The translations under genes and the position numbers were made by a program. A stretch of DNA of 64,000 nucleotides from assembly GCF_030908545.1 (NCBI RefSeq), contig NZ_CP133083.1, positions 186,001-250,000 on the forward strand. Direction: 5' to 3'. Position 1 is the first letter of the stretch. Each line of letters begins with the position of its first letter. Under the pieces are notes generated by a model, which did no database searches, had not been told where the DNA came from, and saw only the letters and a list, made by a program, of their open reading frames with translations. Of this stretch, positions 49,383 to 60,654 are shown one piece after another. The DNA is from Nitrosomonas sp. sh817 (GTDB taxonomy: Bacteria > Pseudomonadota > Gammaproteobacteria > Burkholderiales > Nitrosomonadaceae).

Positions 49383-51230
49383 ATGAGTCAAGACATGAAT
49401 GCAAATCCCTCTGTCATCGCACGCGAGACATTGAAGCAGCTTGCGATACTTAAGATTCCACCTACACCGGACAGCTATCACAAGCTATACGATCAAATTG
49501 CGGGAAATCCGGATCATCAAATTTCAGTTTCGACAGCAAAAATGCTTTCTGAATTAGCGAAGGAATTTCCGCGTCATACAACACCATTACTTAATTGTGC
49601 AAATAATTTGGAACAAGCGGTTACCGAGAAAAGTTGGTTAAAATTTAAATCTGCACTACTGAAATTTCTGACAGCAGAAAATTTGGATACGGATGTTGCA
49701 ACACTCCCGGTTACTACCAAAAATAAAGCTACTGTTAGTTGGGCGGAAATTATTGGATATTTAATGAATGAAACCAATAATTCCAACAATGTTTCCCTTG
49801 TCGCTAAGAAAAGAAAATCCATAGAAAAAGTACTTAACGAATTTTCAGATAACTCGGAGCTATTGCATGCCAATTTCGTTGCGTTGATTCAGTCATGGAA
49901 GATTTCTACAGGATCCAACGAACAAGCCGAAACAACCGAGGAAATTCCATCGCAAGAGAAGTTTGTCGGCCAACAATTTCAAGGATCATGCGATAAAGAA
50001 GATATCCTAAAGAAAGAATATGATATCAGTGGATATGTCGGTCAACTACTAGGATTAATGGCGCAAGTGCTTGAACGCATTATTGCAAACCAAATTCAGG
50101 ATGAAGTTCTGGCTGGTGAAGCGAAGCGGTTGGCTCGCCAAGTATTAGGAGTGCAGAATAAGCTAGCGATGGAAAAATTCATAGCGGACTTCCAGGAATT
50201 CTGCAGTAAGTGCGAGACAGATGAAAATAGTAATGATTTAGTACAGCAAGGCTTGCTTAAGTTATTAAATCTACTAATGGACAGTACAGGAGAATTGCTT
50301 TCGGAAGATCGGTGGATTAAATCGCAACTGACCAAATTAAAGAAAGCGATGTCCGGTTCGCTGGATATGCAGGTGATTTCTCAAGCAGAGGCCTTGCTGG
50401 AAAAAATAGTTCAGCGACAACTTCGTATCAAGCAAAATCTGAGCGAAACCAGGGAGACCATGCAGAAAATGGTTGCTTCCTTGATTTCGAATCTTGAAGA
50501 ATTGTCGGATGCAACGGGTGGGTATTACGATAAGTTGGAGTATTATTCAGATAAAATCAAGCAAACCAAGGATATCAAGGGACTTAATCAGTTGCTTGCA
50601 GAGATTATGCTGGAAACTCAGAAAGTGCAAAAGAGTGTATTGACACATCGTAGCGATTTATTAGTTGCACAAACTGAAATGAACGCTGCGCAAAGTCAGA
50701 TTACTCAGCTTGAAGCACAGTTACAGGAAATGAGTGAGCAGGTACAGGAAGATCATCTCACCGGTGCGTTGAATCGGCGTGGATTCGATAATGCCTTTCG
50801 ACGTGAAGTGACCTACTTAAGCCATACTCAAGGACTTCTCTGTTTCGCCCTGCTGGATATTGATAATTTCAAGCAATTAAACGATACCCATGGACATCAA
50901 GTTGGTGATGATGCGCTGGTATATCTGGTAGAAGCAGTTAAGGAAACATTACGGCGGGAAGATGTAATATCACGTTATGGCGGCGAGGAGTTCGCAATTT
51001 TGCTTCCGAATTCCGCGCTAAAAGAAGCGATATCAACGATTGCAAGAATAAAACGGTACTTAACCAAGAAATTTTTCTTGCATGGCAACAATCGATTGTT
51101 GATTACGTTCAGCGCCGGTGTCGCGCAATATCAACCCGGTGAATCGCAGGAAAGTTTGTTTAAACGTGCCGACGAAGCTTTATATCGAGCCAAGAGTAGC
51201 GGCAAGAACCAAATTGTTGCCGCCGAATAA
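49383..51230 (+). CDS. diguanylate cyclase with long N-terminal helical region
   Basis: 615 residues from ATG 49383 (49359 possible). About 430 residues of helical, coiled-coil-rich sequence without recognisable sensor domain, ending in LEAQLQEMSEQVQEDHLTGALNRRGFDNAF, lead into a GGDEF domain: DIDNFKQLNDTHGHQVGDD and SRYGGEEFAILLP, the active-site loop GGEEF, so c-di-GMP synthesis is expected. The allosteric RxxD I-site is not seen at its usual place, as the residues before GGEEF read REDVISRY. No membrane segments, so cytoplasmic. Confidence 0.92.
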   Translation: MSQDMNANPSVIARETLKQLAILKIPPTPDSYHKLYDQIAGNPDHQISVSTAKMLSELAKEFPRHTTPLLNCANNLEQAVTEKSWLKFKSALLKFLTAENLDTDVATLPVTTKNKATVSWAEIIGYLMNETNNSNNVSLVAKKRKSIEKVLNEFSDNSELLHANFVALIQSWKISTGSNEQAETTEEIPSQEKFVGQQFQGSCDKEDILKKEYDISGYVGQLLGLMAQVLERIIANQIQDEVLAGEAKRLARQVLGVQNKLAMEKFIADFQEFCSKCETDENSNDLVQQGLLKLLNLLMDSTGELLSEDRWIKSQLTKLKKAMSGSLDMQVISQAEALLEKIVQRQLRIKQNLSETRETMQKMVASLISNLEELSDATGGYYDKLEYYSDKIKQTKDIKGLNQLLAEIMLETQKVQKSVLTHRSDLLVAQTEMNAAQSQITQLEAQLQEMSEQVQEDHLTGALNRRGFDNAFRREVTYLSHTQGLLCFALLDIDNFKQLNDTHGHQVGDDALVYLVEAVKETLRREDVISRYGGEEFAILLPNSALKEAISTIARIKRYLTKKFFLHGNNRLLITFSAGVAQYQPGESQESLFKRADEALYRAKSSGKNQIVAAE

Positions 51231-51327
51231 TCGTAAACTTATTATCGGCATTACGCTTTTGATAGCCGGAATTCAGTCAGAAGCTGTCACTACGGTCCAA
51301 CCGGAAAAAGCCTGGATAATTCCGGGT

Positions 51328-51678
51328 TCAGACAAGCCACATTTTTTCTAGGGTTTTCTCTAAATCATCCAAAGCGGATCCCATTACTAATCCAGCGCAA
51401 CTATGATATACCCATAACTCACACGCAATCGGTTGGTGCAAGTTGTTTCTTCCACGAATTTTAAATTTGCGCCAAGCCATCACCGGCTGATCTCCCGCAG
51501 TGCTATCGACACATAGCCATTCGGCCTTATCCAATATGACTTCCAAGCCGCGATGCTGCTGCAAGGGGACGCGTAGCGGACAGCCTAATCGCAGCAGGGC
51601 AAGGCGTCCCCGGTTATAGCAGAAAGCATCAATTTGCTTGGGATAAATACGCAGCGGGTGAGATAATGTATCATCCAA
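51328..51678 (-). CDS. hypothetical protein downstream of cbbX
   Basis: 116 residues, family not recognised. Sequence begins DDTLSHPLRIYPKQIDAFCY and contains LDKAEWLCVDSTAGDQPVMAWRKFKI and LWVYHSCAGLVMGSALDDLEKTL. No signal peptide. It starts 14 bases after cbbX on the same strand, so it is the last gene of the cbb unit; a role in RuBisCO assembly or activation is a guess from position only. Confidence 0.7.
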   Translation of the reverse strand: MDDTLSHPLRIYPKQIDAFCYNRGRLALLRLGCPLRVPLQQHRGLEVILDKAEWLCVDSTAGDQPVMAWRKFKIRGRNNLHQPIACELWVYHSCAGLVMGSALDDLEKTLEKMWLV

Positions 51679-51692
51679 TTCACTCGATTCCC

Positions 51693-52634
51693 TTATGTGT
51701 TGCTACGAGTTGCTTGAGTATCTTTTTTTCCTTCAATAAAAACCCGGCTGGCTCGAATATCTTCTGCCTCGATCGTCATCAAATCAACGCTGGTCAGAGA
51801 TTTCTTCCCGCCTGAAAATAACCGGTTGGCTTGCCGCAAACGCGCTCGATCCAGAGCGTTCCTGACTGAACGGGCGTTCGCGAAATATTCCTGGGTCATT
51901 CGCAACTGGATATATTCGATAAACGCTTCTTCGCCATCAGGGCTAAACCGGTAATTTTGTGCCGCCAGCATTAGCTTGGCGATTGCAACCAATTCATCGG
52001 CGCCGTAATCAGGAAAATCAACGTGATGAGCGATACGCGAACGCATGCCCGGATTACTCTGGAAGAATTTATCCATCCGGTCCTTGTATCCCGCCAAAAT
52101 GACCACCAGATCATCGCGATTGTTCTCCATCGTTTGCAGCAGGATTTCGATGGACTCGGCGCCGTAGTCGCGCTCATTTTCCGGCTTGTAAAGGTAGTAA
52201 GCTTCGTCGATAAATAGCACACCGCCCATGGCGCGTTTGATCACTTCTTTGGTTTTCGGAGCTGTGTGTCCGATGTATTGACCCACCAAATCATCTCGCG
52301 TGACTGAAACCAGATGACCTTCCCGGACATAGCCCAAGCGATGCAAAATTTCCGACATGCGCGATGCAACGGTTGTTTTGCCGGTACCCGGATTGCCCGT
52401 GAAGCACATGTGCAAGCTCGGAGCGCCTGCGGATAATCCAAGTTGTTTGCGGACACGATCCACGAGCAGCAAAGCGGCTATTTCATGAATACGGGTTTTC
52501 ACCGGTTTTAACCCGATCAATTCACGATCCAGTTTATCCAATACTTCATGTATATTCGATTGTCGAAATTCCGCATCCAGATCGACTGATTGTTCGAGCG
52601 CTTGCACTTTTAGATTTTCAGATTGCTTAACCAT
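51693..52634 (-). CDS. cbbX: red-type RuBisCO activase CbbX
   Basis: AAA+ motor that frees inhibited red-type RuBisCO by pulling the large-subunit C-terminus. 313 residues: [22 protein letters not shown], Walker [12 protein letters not shown], the pore loop [15 protein letters not shown], Walker [14 protein letters not shown] and a sensor region [21 protein letters not shown]. It follows cbbS with a 43-codon frame between. Form I RuBisCO with CbbX defines the red type. Confidence 0.97.
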   Translation of the reverse strand: MVKQSENLKVQALEQSVDLDAEFRQSNIHEVLDKLDRELIGLKPVKTRIHEIAALLLVDRVRKQLGLSAGAPSLHMCFTGNPGTGKTTVASRMSEILHRLGYVREGHLVSVTRDDLVGQYIGHTAPKTKEVIKRAMGGVLFIDEAYYLYKPENERDYGAESIEILLQTMENNRDDLVVILAGYKDRMDKFFQSNPGMRSRIAHHVDFPDYGADELVAIAKLMLAAQNYRFSPDGEEAFIEYIQLRMTQEYFANARSVRNALDRARLRQANRLFSGGKKSLTSVDLMTIEAEDIRASRVFIEGKKDTQATRSNT

Positions 52635-52657
52635 GATAGATCCTTTGAACCCGGTGA

Positions 52658-52789
52658 TTAGATTCTGAGTATTTTTTTAAGTAACCAAAATAAATTTAAC
52701 TTGAAACTGTCGATTGATCGATGGAACTCAGCCTTCATGTCGACTGAGATATTTTCAGCCTTGTCGAGTTTATTTAATTTGCGATACAT
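52658..52789 (-). CDS. candidate 43-residue small protein between cbbS and cbbX
   Basis: A short frame with a strong ribosome binding site (AGGAG, 9 nt before ATG 52789) and a stop 23 bases before cbbX. The product begins [20 protein letters not shown] and ends in a hydrophobic/basic stretch ([13 protein letters not shown]). It could be a small helical protein or a coupling leader for cbbX. I know of no family. The codon pattern is plausible, but length makes chance a real alternative. Confidence 0.5.
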   Translation of the reverse strand: MYRKLNKLDKAENISVDMKAEFHRSIDSFKLNLFWLLKKILRI

Positions 52790-52824
52790 CTTTGTTATTC
52801 TCCTGCAAGAAGAATGATCGGTTT

Positions 52825-52852
52825 TGCTATTCACTGGTCAGCGGATAGCAAT
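52825..52852 (-). other. stem-loop in the cbbS-cbbX spacer
   Basis: On the minus strand TTGCTATCCGCT and AGTGAATAGCAA pair over about 12 bp with one mismatch, around a GACC loop, without a T-tract. A second GC-rich hairpin (52891-52905, CGCCGC/GCGGCG) lies 40 bases nearer cbbS. Together they may slow or partly end transcription or protect the cbbLS mRNA end, so that cbbX is made at a lower level. No other gene was seen in 52853-53010. Confidence 0.55.
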
Positions 52853-53010
52853 TTTCATACCCTTCTCTTGACAAGCTTGAAAAACGGTCACGCCGCCTCG
52901 CGGCGATAAAAACAAGCGCAGAATACCGGTTTAGCCTTAGCTGGCTCGAATACATTTTCCGACAGCCTGTTTTAATGCGACTGCGCACAAAAAGAGAAGG
53001 GTATTTATTT

Positions 53011-53445
53011 TTAGTAACGTTCTCCTTCAGGTTTGTCTGTTGCATACGAGTGAATAGCGTATTGGACATGTCTGCCAGCCGTTTCCTGGCGAACCAAACC
53101 GAAACCGGGTTCTTTATCCGGCCGGTTAACGATGTATGACATCGTCGGGCTTTCAACGCCGCGGGTCGAATTGAAAGCCGTTACGCGGATATAATGGTTA
53201 GGAAATGTTTTGCGGCAATTGTTAATTTCGAGCAGGATTCCCGCGGGATCTTTCAAGTCGAACATGGGATTGCCATACATTTCCCAGTAGGTATTGCGCG
53301 GATGCGGATCATCGGTATATTCGATGCCGATTGCCCAGCCATTTTTCAGCGCATACTTGAGCTGTGCCGAGATTTGCTTGTCGGTCAGCGGGGGCAGGAA
53401 AGAAAATTGCCCCTGTGTAACTATATTACCTTGATTGGTCATCAT
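53011..53445 (-). CDS. cbbS: RuBisCO small subunit, red type
   Basis: 144 residues: QGQFSFLPPLTDKQISAQLK and WEMYGNPMFDLKDPAGILLEI, with the C-terminal extension (RPDKEPGFGLVRQETAGRHV) of red-type small subunits, which forms the beta-hairpin lining the central pore. The start is ATG 53445 or the following ATG; AGGAG lies upstream. It follows cbbL by 20 bases. Confidence 0.97.
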   Translation of the reverse strand: MMTNQGNIVTQGQFSFLPPLTDKQISAQLKYALKNGWAIGIEYTDDPHPRNTYWEMYGNPMFDLKDPAGILLEINNCRKTFPNHYIRVTAFNSTRGVESPTMSYIVNRPDKEPGFGLVRQETAGRHVQYAIHSYATDKPEGERY

Positions 53446-53465
53446 AATTGCTTCTCCTGAAAAGA

Positions 53466-55013
<1,548 letters not shown>

Positions 55014-55037
55014 TCAAAAATAGTGTAGAATTTTTGA
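55014..55037 (-). promoter_or_regulatory. dyad in the cbbR-cbbL gap, candidate CbbR site
   Basis: TCAAAAAT and ATTTTTGA are perfect complements around an 8-base centre, 73 bases upstream of the cbbL start and 75 bases upstream of cbbR. LysR-type regulators bind AT-rich dyads in divergent promoters, so this is the best candidate for the CbbR recognition site. Binding is inferred. Confidence 0.6.
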
Positions 55038-55111
55038 ACCATAAATAAAAATAAATTGTTTAAATGATATCGATAGATTAAAACCTATTGTTAAGAAATG
55101 AGGAGGCTGCG

Positions 55112-56065
55112 ATGCGCCATAGCACTATCCGGCAACTGGAGGTTTTTGAAGCGATTGCGCGTTTAAATAGCTTTACACGTGCGGCTGAAGAGTTATTTCT
55201 GACGCAACCGACAGTGTCGATGCAAATCAAGAAACTGACCGATGATATTGGTTTGCCGCTTTTTGAACAGGTCGGGAAAAAGATTTATCTGACTGAAGCT
55301 GGAAAAGAGTTGTATCAGACTTGCCAAGGGATTTTTGAACACTTCTCGCGCTTCGAGATGGCCGTTTCGAACATGAAAGGTTTGAAATCGGGAAAGTTGC
55401 GGCTGGCGGTGGTGACGACCGCGAAATACTTCACGCCGCGGCTGTTAGGCACGTTTTGCCAGCAGTATCCGGGCATTGATGTTTCCTTAAAAGTCACTAA
55501 TCGCGAGCGAGTTTTGGAGCGTTTGACCGGTAATCAGGATGATCTGTTTATTCTGGGGCAGGTTCCGGAATCAATTGATGCCGTTTCCGAAGTTTTTCTG
55601 GATAATCTATTGGTCGTGCTGGCGGCTGCGGATCATCCGCTGGCCGATCAAAAGAACATCAGTATCGATCGGATTTGCGAAGAATCTTTTATCATGCGCG
55701 AGCCGGGTTCCGGAACGCGCATGGCCACTGAGCGTTTTTTCAACGACCATAACAAGAAACTGAAAGTCCGCATGGAATTGGGCAGCAATGAAGCGATCAA
55801 ACAGGCGCTCGTGGGGCGCTTGGGAATTGCAGTGTTGTCGCGGCATACGCTGGCATTGGATGGCCCGATGGGACAACTGGCGGAATTGAATGTTGAAGGT
55901 TTTCCGATTGAACGGCACTGGTATTTTGCGTACCCCTCGGGCAAGCAGTTATCGGTTGTGGCGCAAGCATTTTTGGAATACTTAAGGCATGCTGATGATT
56001 ATCTCGAAGATTTGTCTTGCCGTCATGCCATTTCCGGGCATTGTCCGTTACTAAAAAACGGTTAA
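55112..56065 (+). CDS. cbbR: LysR-type regulator CbbR
   Basis: Activator of Calvin-cycle genes. 317 residues from ATG 55112 (AGGAGG 7 nt upstream): winged HTH TIRQLEVFEAIARLNSFTRAAEELFLTQPTVSMQIKKL, then the effector-binding domain with LRLAVVTTAKYFTPRLLGTF and a short helical tail. Divergent from cbbL, which is the classic cbbR position. Effectors of CbbR in other bacteria include NADPH and PEP, but none can be read here. Confidence 0.95.
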   Translation: MRHSTIRQLEVFEAIARLNSFTRAAEELFLTQPTVSMQIKKLTDDIGLPLFEQVGKKIYLTEAGKELYQTCQGIFEHFSRFEMAVSNMKGLKSGKLRLAVVTTAKYFTPRLLGTFCQQYPGIDVSLKVTNRERVLERLTGNQDDLFILGQVPESIDAVSEVFLDNLLVVLAAADHPLADQKNISIDRICEESFIMREPGSGTRMATERFFNDHNKKLKVRMELGSNEAIKQALVGRLGIAVLSRHTLALDGPMGQLAELNVEGFPIERHWYFAYPSGKQLSVVAQAFLEYLRHADDYLEDLSCRHAISGHCPLLKNG

Positions 56066-56128
56066 ACGATTCAATCCGATGATTTGCCGAATTGTAATTA
56101 ATTTAACATATTGAAATAGGGGGGTGCG

Positions 56129-58504
56129 ATGACTCAATATATCGCCTGGTTTGATCAGTTAAACATGCGCGATGTCGCTTCGGTCGGCGGCAAAAATGCT
56201 TCGCTGGGGGAAATGATCAGCCGCTTGTCTCAGGCCGGCGTCAACGTGCCGAACGGTTTTGCCACGACGACGTTGGCGTACCGCGAGTTTCTACAGGCTA
56301 ACGGATTGGTGGAACGTATCAACGGTTTGCTGGCTGGATTGAATGTCGATGACATCAATGCTCTGACGGCCGCCGGTAAAGCGATCCGCGGCTGGGTGCT
56401 CGATGCCGTCATGCCGGATGCCATTCAGGCTGCAATCGCACAGGCGTACGAGAAACTCGCCGCCGATAGCGGCGGTGATATTTCGTTTGCGGTGCGTTCG
56501 TCCGCGACCGCCGAGGACTTGGCCGATGCCTCGTTTGCCGGGCAGCAGGAAACATTGCTGAACGTGCAAGGCTTGCCGCACATTCTAGCGGCGGTCAAAA
56601 CGGTGTTCGCTTCGCTGTATAACGATCGCGCCATTGCTTATCGCGTGCACCAAAATTTCCCGCATGAAAAAGTGTATCTGTCCGCCGGTATCCAGAAAAT
56701 GGTACGCAGCGATCTCGGCGCCAGCGGGGTGATGTTCACACTCGATACCGAATCCGGCTTCCGCGACGCGATTTTCATCACATCGGCGTATGGATTGGGT
56801 GAAACCATCGTGCAAGGAACCGTCAATCCCGACGAGTTTTATGTATACAAACGCGGACTCGCGGCCGGAAAGCCCGCGATCCTGTCGCGGCGGTTGGGCA
56901 GCAAAGCGATCGAAATGGTGTATGCGGACAAACAGAGCAGCGGCAATGCATTCACGTTGACCCGTGAAGTCGAACCCGCCCGGCGCAATCGTTTCTCGCT
57001 GACGGATGCGCAAGTTGAGGCGCTGGCGCGTCAGGCGATGATCATCGAGCAGCACTACGGCCGCCCGATGGATATCGAGTGGGCATTGGATGGTCAGGAT
57101 GGGCAACTGTACATTGTGCAGGCGCGTCCGGAAACTGTCGAAAGCCGTGCTGCAGCGGTGCTGGAGCGGTTCAAGCTGACCGGCAGCGGCAGCGTTGTGG
57201 CGGAAGGCCGCGCCATCGGCAGCAAAATCGGGCAAGGTACCGCTCGCTTGATCGCCGGAGCCGGTCAAATGCACTTGGTACAACCGGGCGATGTGTTGGT
57301 CACCGATATGACCGATCCGGATTGGGAGCCGATCATGAAACGCGCCTCGGCGATTGTCACCAACCGCGGCGGACGAACCTGCCACGCGGCGATCATCGCG
57401 CGCGAAATGGGTATTCCGGCGGTGGTCGGCTGCGGCGATGCTACGGCGTCGATCAAAGACGGCGCGCCGGTCACGGTTTCCTGCGCCGATGGGGATACCG
57501 GCCTGGTTTACGACGGCTTGCTGCCATTCGAGCATAGTGTCGCGGATTCCGGCGAGTTGCCGGATTTACCGCTGAAAATCATGATGAACGTCGGCAATCC
57601 GTCGCACGCTTTCTCGTTTGCGCGCTTGCCCAATCAAGGCGTAGGGCTGGCGCGGCTGGAATTCGTTATCAACAACATGATCGGCATTCATCCCAAGGCG
57701 TTGCTTGAATTTGAGCGTTTGCCAAGCGATTTGCAGCAGGAAATCACGAATCGCATAGCCGGTTATGCAAATCCGGTGAGCTTTTATGTCGACAAATTGA
57801 CCGAGGGCATCGCCACGCTGGCGGCGGCGTTTTATCCGCACCCGGTGATTGTGCGCACCTCCGATTTTAAATCTAATGAATACGCCAACTTGCTGGCGGG
57901 AAACCGCTACGAGCCGCATGAAGAAAACCCGATGATCGGTTTCCGCGGCGCTTCGCGCTATGTGTCGCCCGATTTCCGCGATTGTTTTGAACTCGAATGC
58001 CGGGCGTTGCGTAATGTGCGCGATGCAATGGGATTGACCAACGTCGAGATTATGATCCCGTTTTGCCGCACGCTGGAAGAAGCCGCGCAAGTAACGGCGT
58101 TGCTGGCGGTGCAAGGATTGAAACGCGGCGAGAACGGCTTGCGCGTGATCATGATGTGCGAAATTCCATCGAATGCGGTGCTGGCGGAGGAATTCTTGCA
58201 GTACTTCGACGGCTTCTCCATCGGCTCGAACGATATGACCCAGCTCACGCTCGGCGTCGACCGCGATTCCGCGCTGGTGTCGCAGGTGTTCGACGAGCGT
58301 AACCCGGCGGTAAAGAAACTGTTGAAAATGGCCATTGATGCATGTCGCAAGCAAGGTAAATATATCGGTATTTGCGGGCAAGGGCCGTCCGATTATCCGG
58401 ATTTTGCCGCCTGGCTGTACGAGCAAGGCATCAGCAGCCTGTCGCTGAATCCCGATACGGTGGTGCAAACCTGGCTGGATATTGGTCGCTTGAGCAAGCG
58501 CTGA
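56129..58504 (+). CDS. ppsA: phosphoenolpyruvate synthase
   Basis: Pyruvate + ATP + water to PEP + AMP + Pi. 791 residues: ATP-grasp domain ([21 protein letters not shown], then [21 protein letters not shown]), phosphohistidine domain with [21 protein letters not shown] (catalytic His), and the PEP-binding barrel with [19 protein letters not shown] and [11 protein letters not shown]. Overlaps ppsR by one base, follows cbbR by 63 bases. Confidence 0.97.
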   Translation: MTQYIAWFDQLNMRDVASVGGKNASLGEMISRLSQAGVNVPNGFATTTLAYREFLQANGLVERINGLLAGLNVDDINALTAAGKAIRGWVLDAVMPDAIQAAIAQAYEKLAADSGGDISFAVRSSATAEDLADASFAGQQETLLNVQGLPHILAAVKTVFASLYNDRAIAYRVHQNFPHEKVYLSAGIQKMVRSDLGASGVMFTLDTESGFRDAIFITSAYGLGETIVQGTVNPDEFYVYKRGLAAGKPAILSRRLGSKAIEMVYADKQSSGNAFTLTREVEPARRNRFSLTDAQVEALARQAMIIEQHYGRPMDIEWALDGQDGQLYIVQARPETVESRAAAVLERFKLTGSGSVVAEGRAIGSKIGQGTARLIAGAGQMHLVQPGDVLVTDMTDPDWEPIMKRASAIVTNRGGRTCHAAIIAREMGIPAVVGCGDATASIKDGAPVTVSCADGDTGLVYDGLLPFEHSVADSGELPDLPLKIMMNVGNPSHAFSFARLPNQGVGLARLEFVINNMIGIHPKALLEFERLPSDLQQEITNRIAGYANPVSFYVDKLTEGIATLAAAFYPHPVIVRTSDFKSNEYANLLAGNRYEPHEENPMIGFRGASRYVSPDFRDCFELECRALRNVRDAMGLTNVEIMIPFCRTLEEAAQVTALLAVQGLKRGENGLRVIMMCEIPSNAVLAEEFLQYFDGFSIGSNDMTQLTLGVDRDSALVSQVFDERNPAVKKLLKMAIDACRKQGKYIGICGQGPSDYPDFAAWLYEQGISSLSLNPDTVVQTWLDIGRLSKR

Positions 58505-59331
58505 TGACGCAAAAACGCACGGTTTTTTACTTATCCGACCGCACCGGCATTACCGCAGAAACGCTGGGTCACAGCTTATTGACCCAGTTCGACGGTATCG
58601 CCTGGGATGCCGTCAACGTGCCGTTTCTGGACGATCTCGATAAGGCCAAGACAGTATTGTTGCAGATCAATCAAGCTGCGGAACGTGACGGATCCCGGCC
58701 GCTGGTGTTCAGCACGTTGCAGCAAGCGGAAATACTCGATGTGATTAAACAAGGCAATTGCCGTGTTTACGATTTTTTCGAAGCGTTTACCCATCCGGTC
58801 GAGGAAGAATTGCGTCAGCCATCCGCGCGTAAAGCCGGACGTTCGCACGGCTTGCAGGACAGCCTGGCGTATTTCAAGCGGATCGACGCGATTAATTATG
58901 TGCTGGCGCATGACGACGGCGTCAATCCCAAGCATTTCGCGCAAGCCGACATTATCCTGACCGGCGTGTCGCGTTCCGGTAAAACGCCGACCTGCCTATA
59001 TTTAGGATTGCAGTACGGCATCGCTGCGGCGAATTACCCGTTGACGCCGGACGACATGGGCGTGCAGCAGCTTCCAGCGGTGCTCGAACCGGTTAAACAC
59101 AAACTGTTCGGCTTGACGCTAACCCCGGCGCAACTGCATTTCATCCGCCAGCAACGCCGCCCGGATAGCCAATACGCCTCGCTGAGTCAATGCCAGCAGG
59201 AAATCCAGTGGCAGGAAGCGTTGTTTAACCGGTTCGATATCCCGCATCTCGATACCACGCGCATTTCCATCGAGGAAATCAGTGCGATCATTCTGGATCG
59301 TTGCGGATTGAAACGGCAGTTGTATGGGTGA
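58504..59331 (+). CDS. ppsR: PEP synthase regulatory kinase/pyrophosphorylase
   Basis: DUF299-family bifunctional enzyme that inactivates PEP synthase by ADP-dependent phosphorylation and restores it by Pi-dependent dephosphorylation. 275 residues with FYLSDRTGITAETLGHSLL, the P-loop GVSRSGKTPTCLYL and NYPLTPDDMG. The start ATG overlaps the ppsA stop (TGATG), so enzyme and regulator are coupled; a longer frame from 58372 is read inside ppsA. Confidence 0.96.
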   Translation: MTQKRTVFYLSDRTGITAETLGHSLLTQFDGIAWDAVNVPFLDDLDKAKTVLLQINQAAERDGSRPLVFSTLQQAEILDVIKQGNCRVYDFFEAFTHPVEEELRQPSARKAGRSHGLQDSLAYFKRIDAINYVLAHDDGVNPKHFAQADIILTGVSRSGKTPTCLYLGLQYGIAAANYPLTPDDMGVQQLPAVLEPVKHKLFGLTLTPAQLHFIRQQRRPDSQYASLSQCQQEIQWQEALFNRFDIPHLDTTRISIEEISAIILDRCGLKRQLYG

Positions 59332-59474
59332 GGTGATGTGAATCTGGAAATTGGGATTTTGAGTGATCTTAGGAATGTTTCTATGAAGTGATTCTCCTAA
59401 GAACCTTCCCATTTTTTAGATACTATTTCAGATCTAGGGTGGTAAATTTCAGCAGGATCCCGGATGGTGCAGGC

Positions 59475-60089
59475 CTATTGGGATAGTTCGCTGTTGTATA
59501 TTTTTCCACCTCGGTAATCATTTGGTTGGCATTCAGAAAATACTTTCATAATTTCAAAACGAAGTTCTGCGTGATTAGCCTCTGGTATTTCTCGACTAAG
59601 GCATATTTCTCCGTGTGCCGGATTGTGCTCTTCGGCTGTGTCGTATAAACACAGAGCCTTTTGATTATCAATTGTTATGCTCCTTAGATTGTTGCATGTA
59701 GCGATTAGAACTCTATTCCAAGATCGTTCCTTTTTAGGATCGTTTGCAAGAAAATCTGATACAAATCTGCTTAATTCATCATTTGAGGCTATCTTTTCAC
59801 GCTGTATTGAGCAACCGCGATTAAAAATATGACTGATGATACTTGGTTTAATTTTTCCATTCTTTTTATTTATGTGTATTGGAGAAAAAACAAATCTAGC
59901 AATCAATTCTTCATTAGCAATTGGATAAGGCGAAAACTTGCTTGTTTTTTTGGATTCGCAGCCACAATCAGGTGCAGCCTCATAAATCAGTGCAACTCTA
60001 TCCTCTTTCTTTGTTGTATTTAGGTTGAGTTTTTGGCAATCACACTCAGCTTTCTTGCCAAAAAACTTTTTGATTAGATTTTTAAACAC
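59475..60089 (-). CDS. unknown protein, third gene of AT-rich cassette
   Basis: 204 residues from a GTG start that overlaps the previous gene by 8 bases. The first 40 residues are basic with cysteines (ECDCQK, then CGCESKK). A conserved-looking core follows: ELIARFVFSPIHINKKNGKI and IFNRGCSIQREKI, then RSITIDNQKALCLYDTAEEHNPAHGEICLSRE with His/Asp/Glu spacing that could be an active or metal site. I recall this kind of sequence from accessory regions but cannot name the family. Confidence 0.7.
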   Translation of the reverse strand: MFKNLIKKFFGKKAECDCQKLNLNTTKKEDRVALIYEAAPDCGCESKKTSKFSPYPIANEELIARFVFSPIHINKKNGKIKPSIISHIFNRGCSIQREKIASNDELSRFVSDFLANDPKKERSWNRVLIATCNNLRSITIDNQKALCLYDTAEEHNPAHGEICLSREIPEANHAELRFEIMKVFSECQPNDYRGGKIYNSELSQ

Positions 60090-60654
60090 CGATAAGGATT
60101 GATAGTACAGCAGGAACTTCTATTGAGTTAAATGAAAGCGTTCCTTTATGCCTATCATCATTTTTGGTTTTAATAAAATATGCGATGCGCTCATTGCCAA
60201 GAAATTCTAGGTCTGCATAAAAACCTTTGTCGTTCCAGTAAAGCGAAACATTTCCATTAGCATGAAGCATTGGTTCTGGAAGCTCGACTGATTCTCTAAT
60301 TAGATGCATAAAACTAACGGCATCTTTGATTGAATTTTCTGATGGTTGGCGAGCTCCTTCACCATCCCAGCCGTTTTCAAATAATATCCAAGATCTGATT
60401 TCACCAATAATTTTTTCATAATCAGTGGTTGATCTTGTGTATTCATTTAAATTTAAATCATGGCTTTGCGTAGTTACACCAGACGTTTTAGGCCTTATTT
60501 CGGTAGTAAATGCACGATCAGTGTATGTTCTTATCGAATATGAAGCAAATTGTTCTGATGATGACGGCAAGCTGTTCATAGTTGGAATTGCTATTGAAGT
60601 CGTCAATAGTCCCCAAACAAAATGAGTAGTTTTTGCTGTACTTGTAATAGCCAT
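60082..60654 (-). CDS. unknown protein, second gene of AT-rich cassette
   Basis: 190 residues from ATG 60654, which overlaps the first gene's stop (TAATG). An ATG 33 bases upstream inside that gene is less likely. The N-terminal 75 residues look like linker; the C-terminal half has a recognisable pattern, ILFENGWDGEGARQPSENSI and LYWNDKGFYADLEFLGNERIAYFIKT (a strand-rich small domain often seen beside TIGR04255-like genes). No catalytic motif seen. Confidence 0.7.
   Translation of the reverse strand: MAITSTAKTTHFVWGLLTTSIAIPTMNSLPSSSEQFASYSIRTYTDRAFTTEIRPKTSGVTTQSHDLNLNEYTRSTTDYEKIIGEIRSWILFENGWDGEGARQPSENSIKDAVSFMHLIRESVELPEPMLHANGNVSLYWNDKGFYADLEFLGNERIAYFIKTKNDDRHKGTLSFNSIEVPAVLSILIGV

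Noticed and set aside
51220-51351. 44-codon plus-strand frame with a signal-peptide-like start after the diguanylate cyclase
   Set aside because: TTG start inside the cyclase gene, no ribosome binding site and no conserved features; probably chance.
58372-58503. N-terminal extension of ppsR
   Set aside because: Reads in another frame inside ppsA; the TGATG overlap and the usual protein start place the ATG at 58504.
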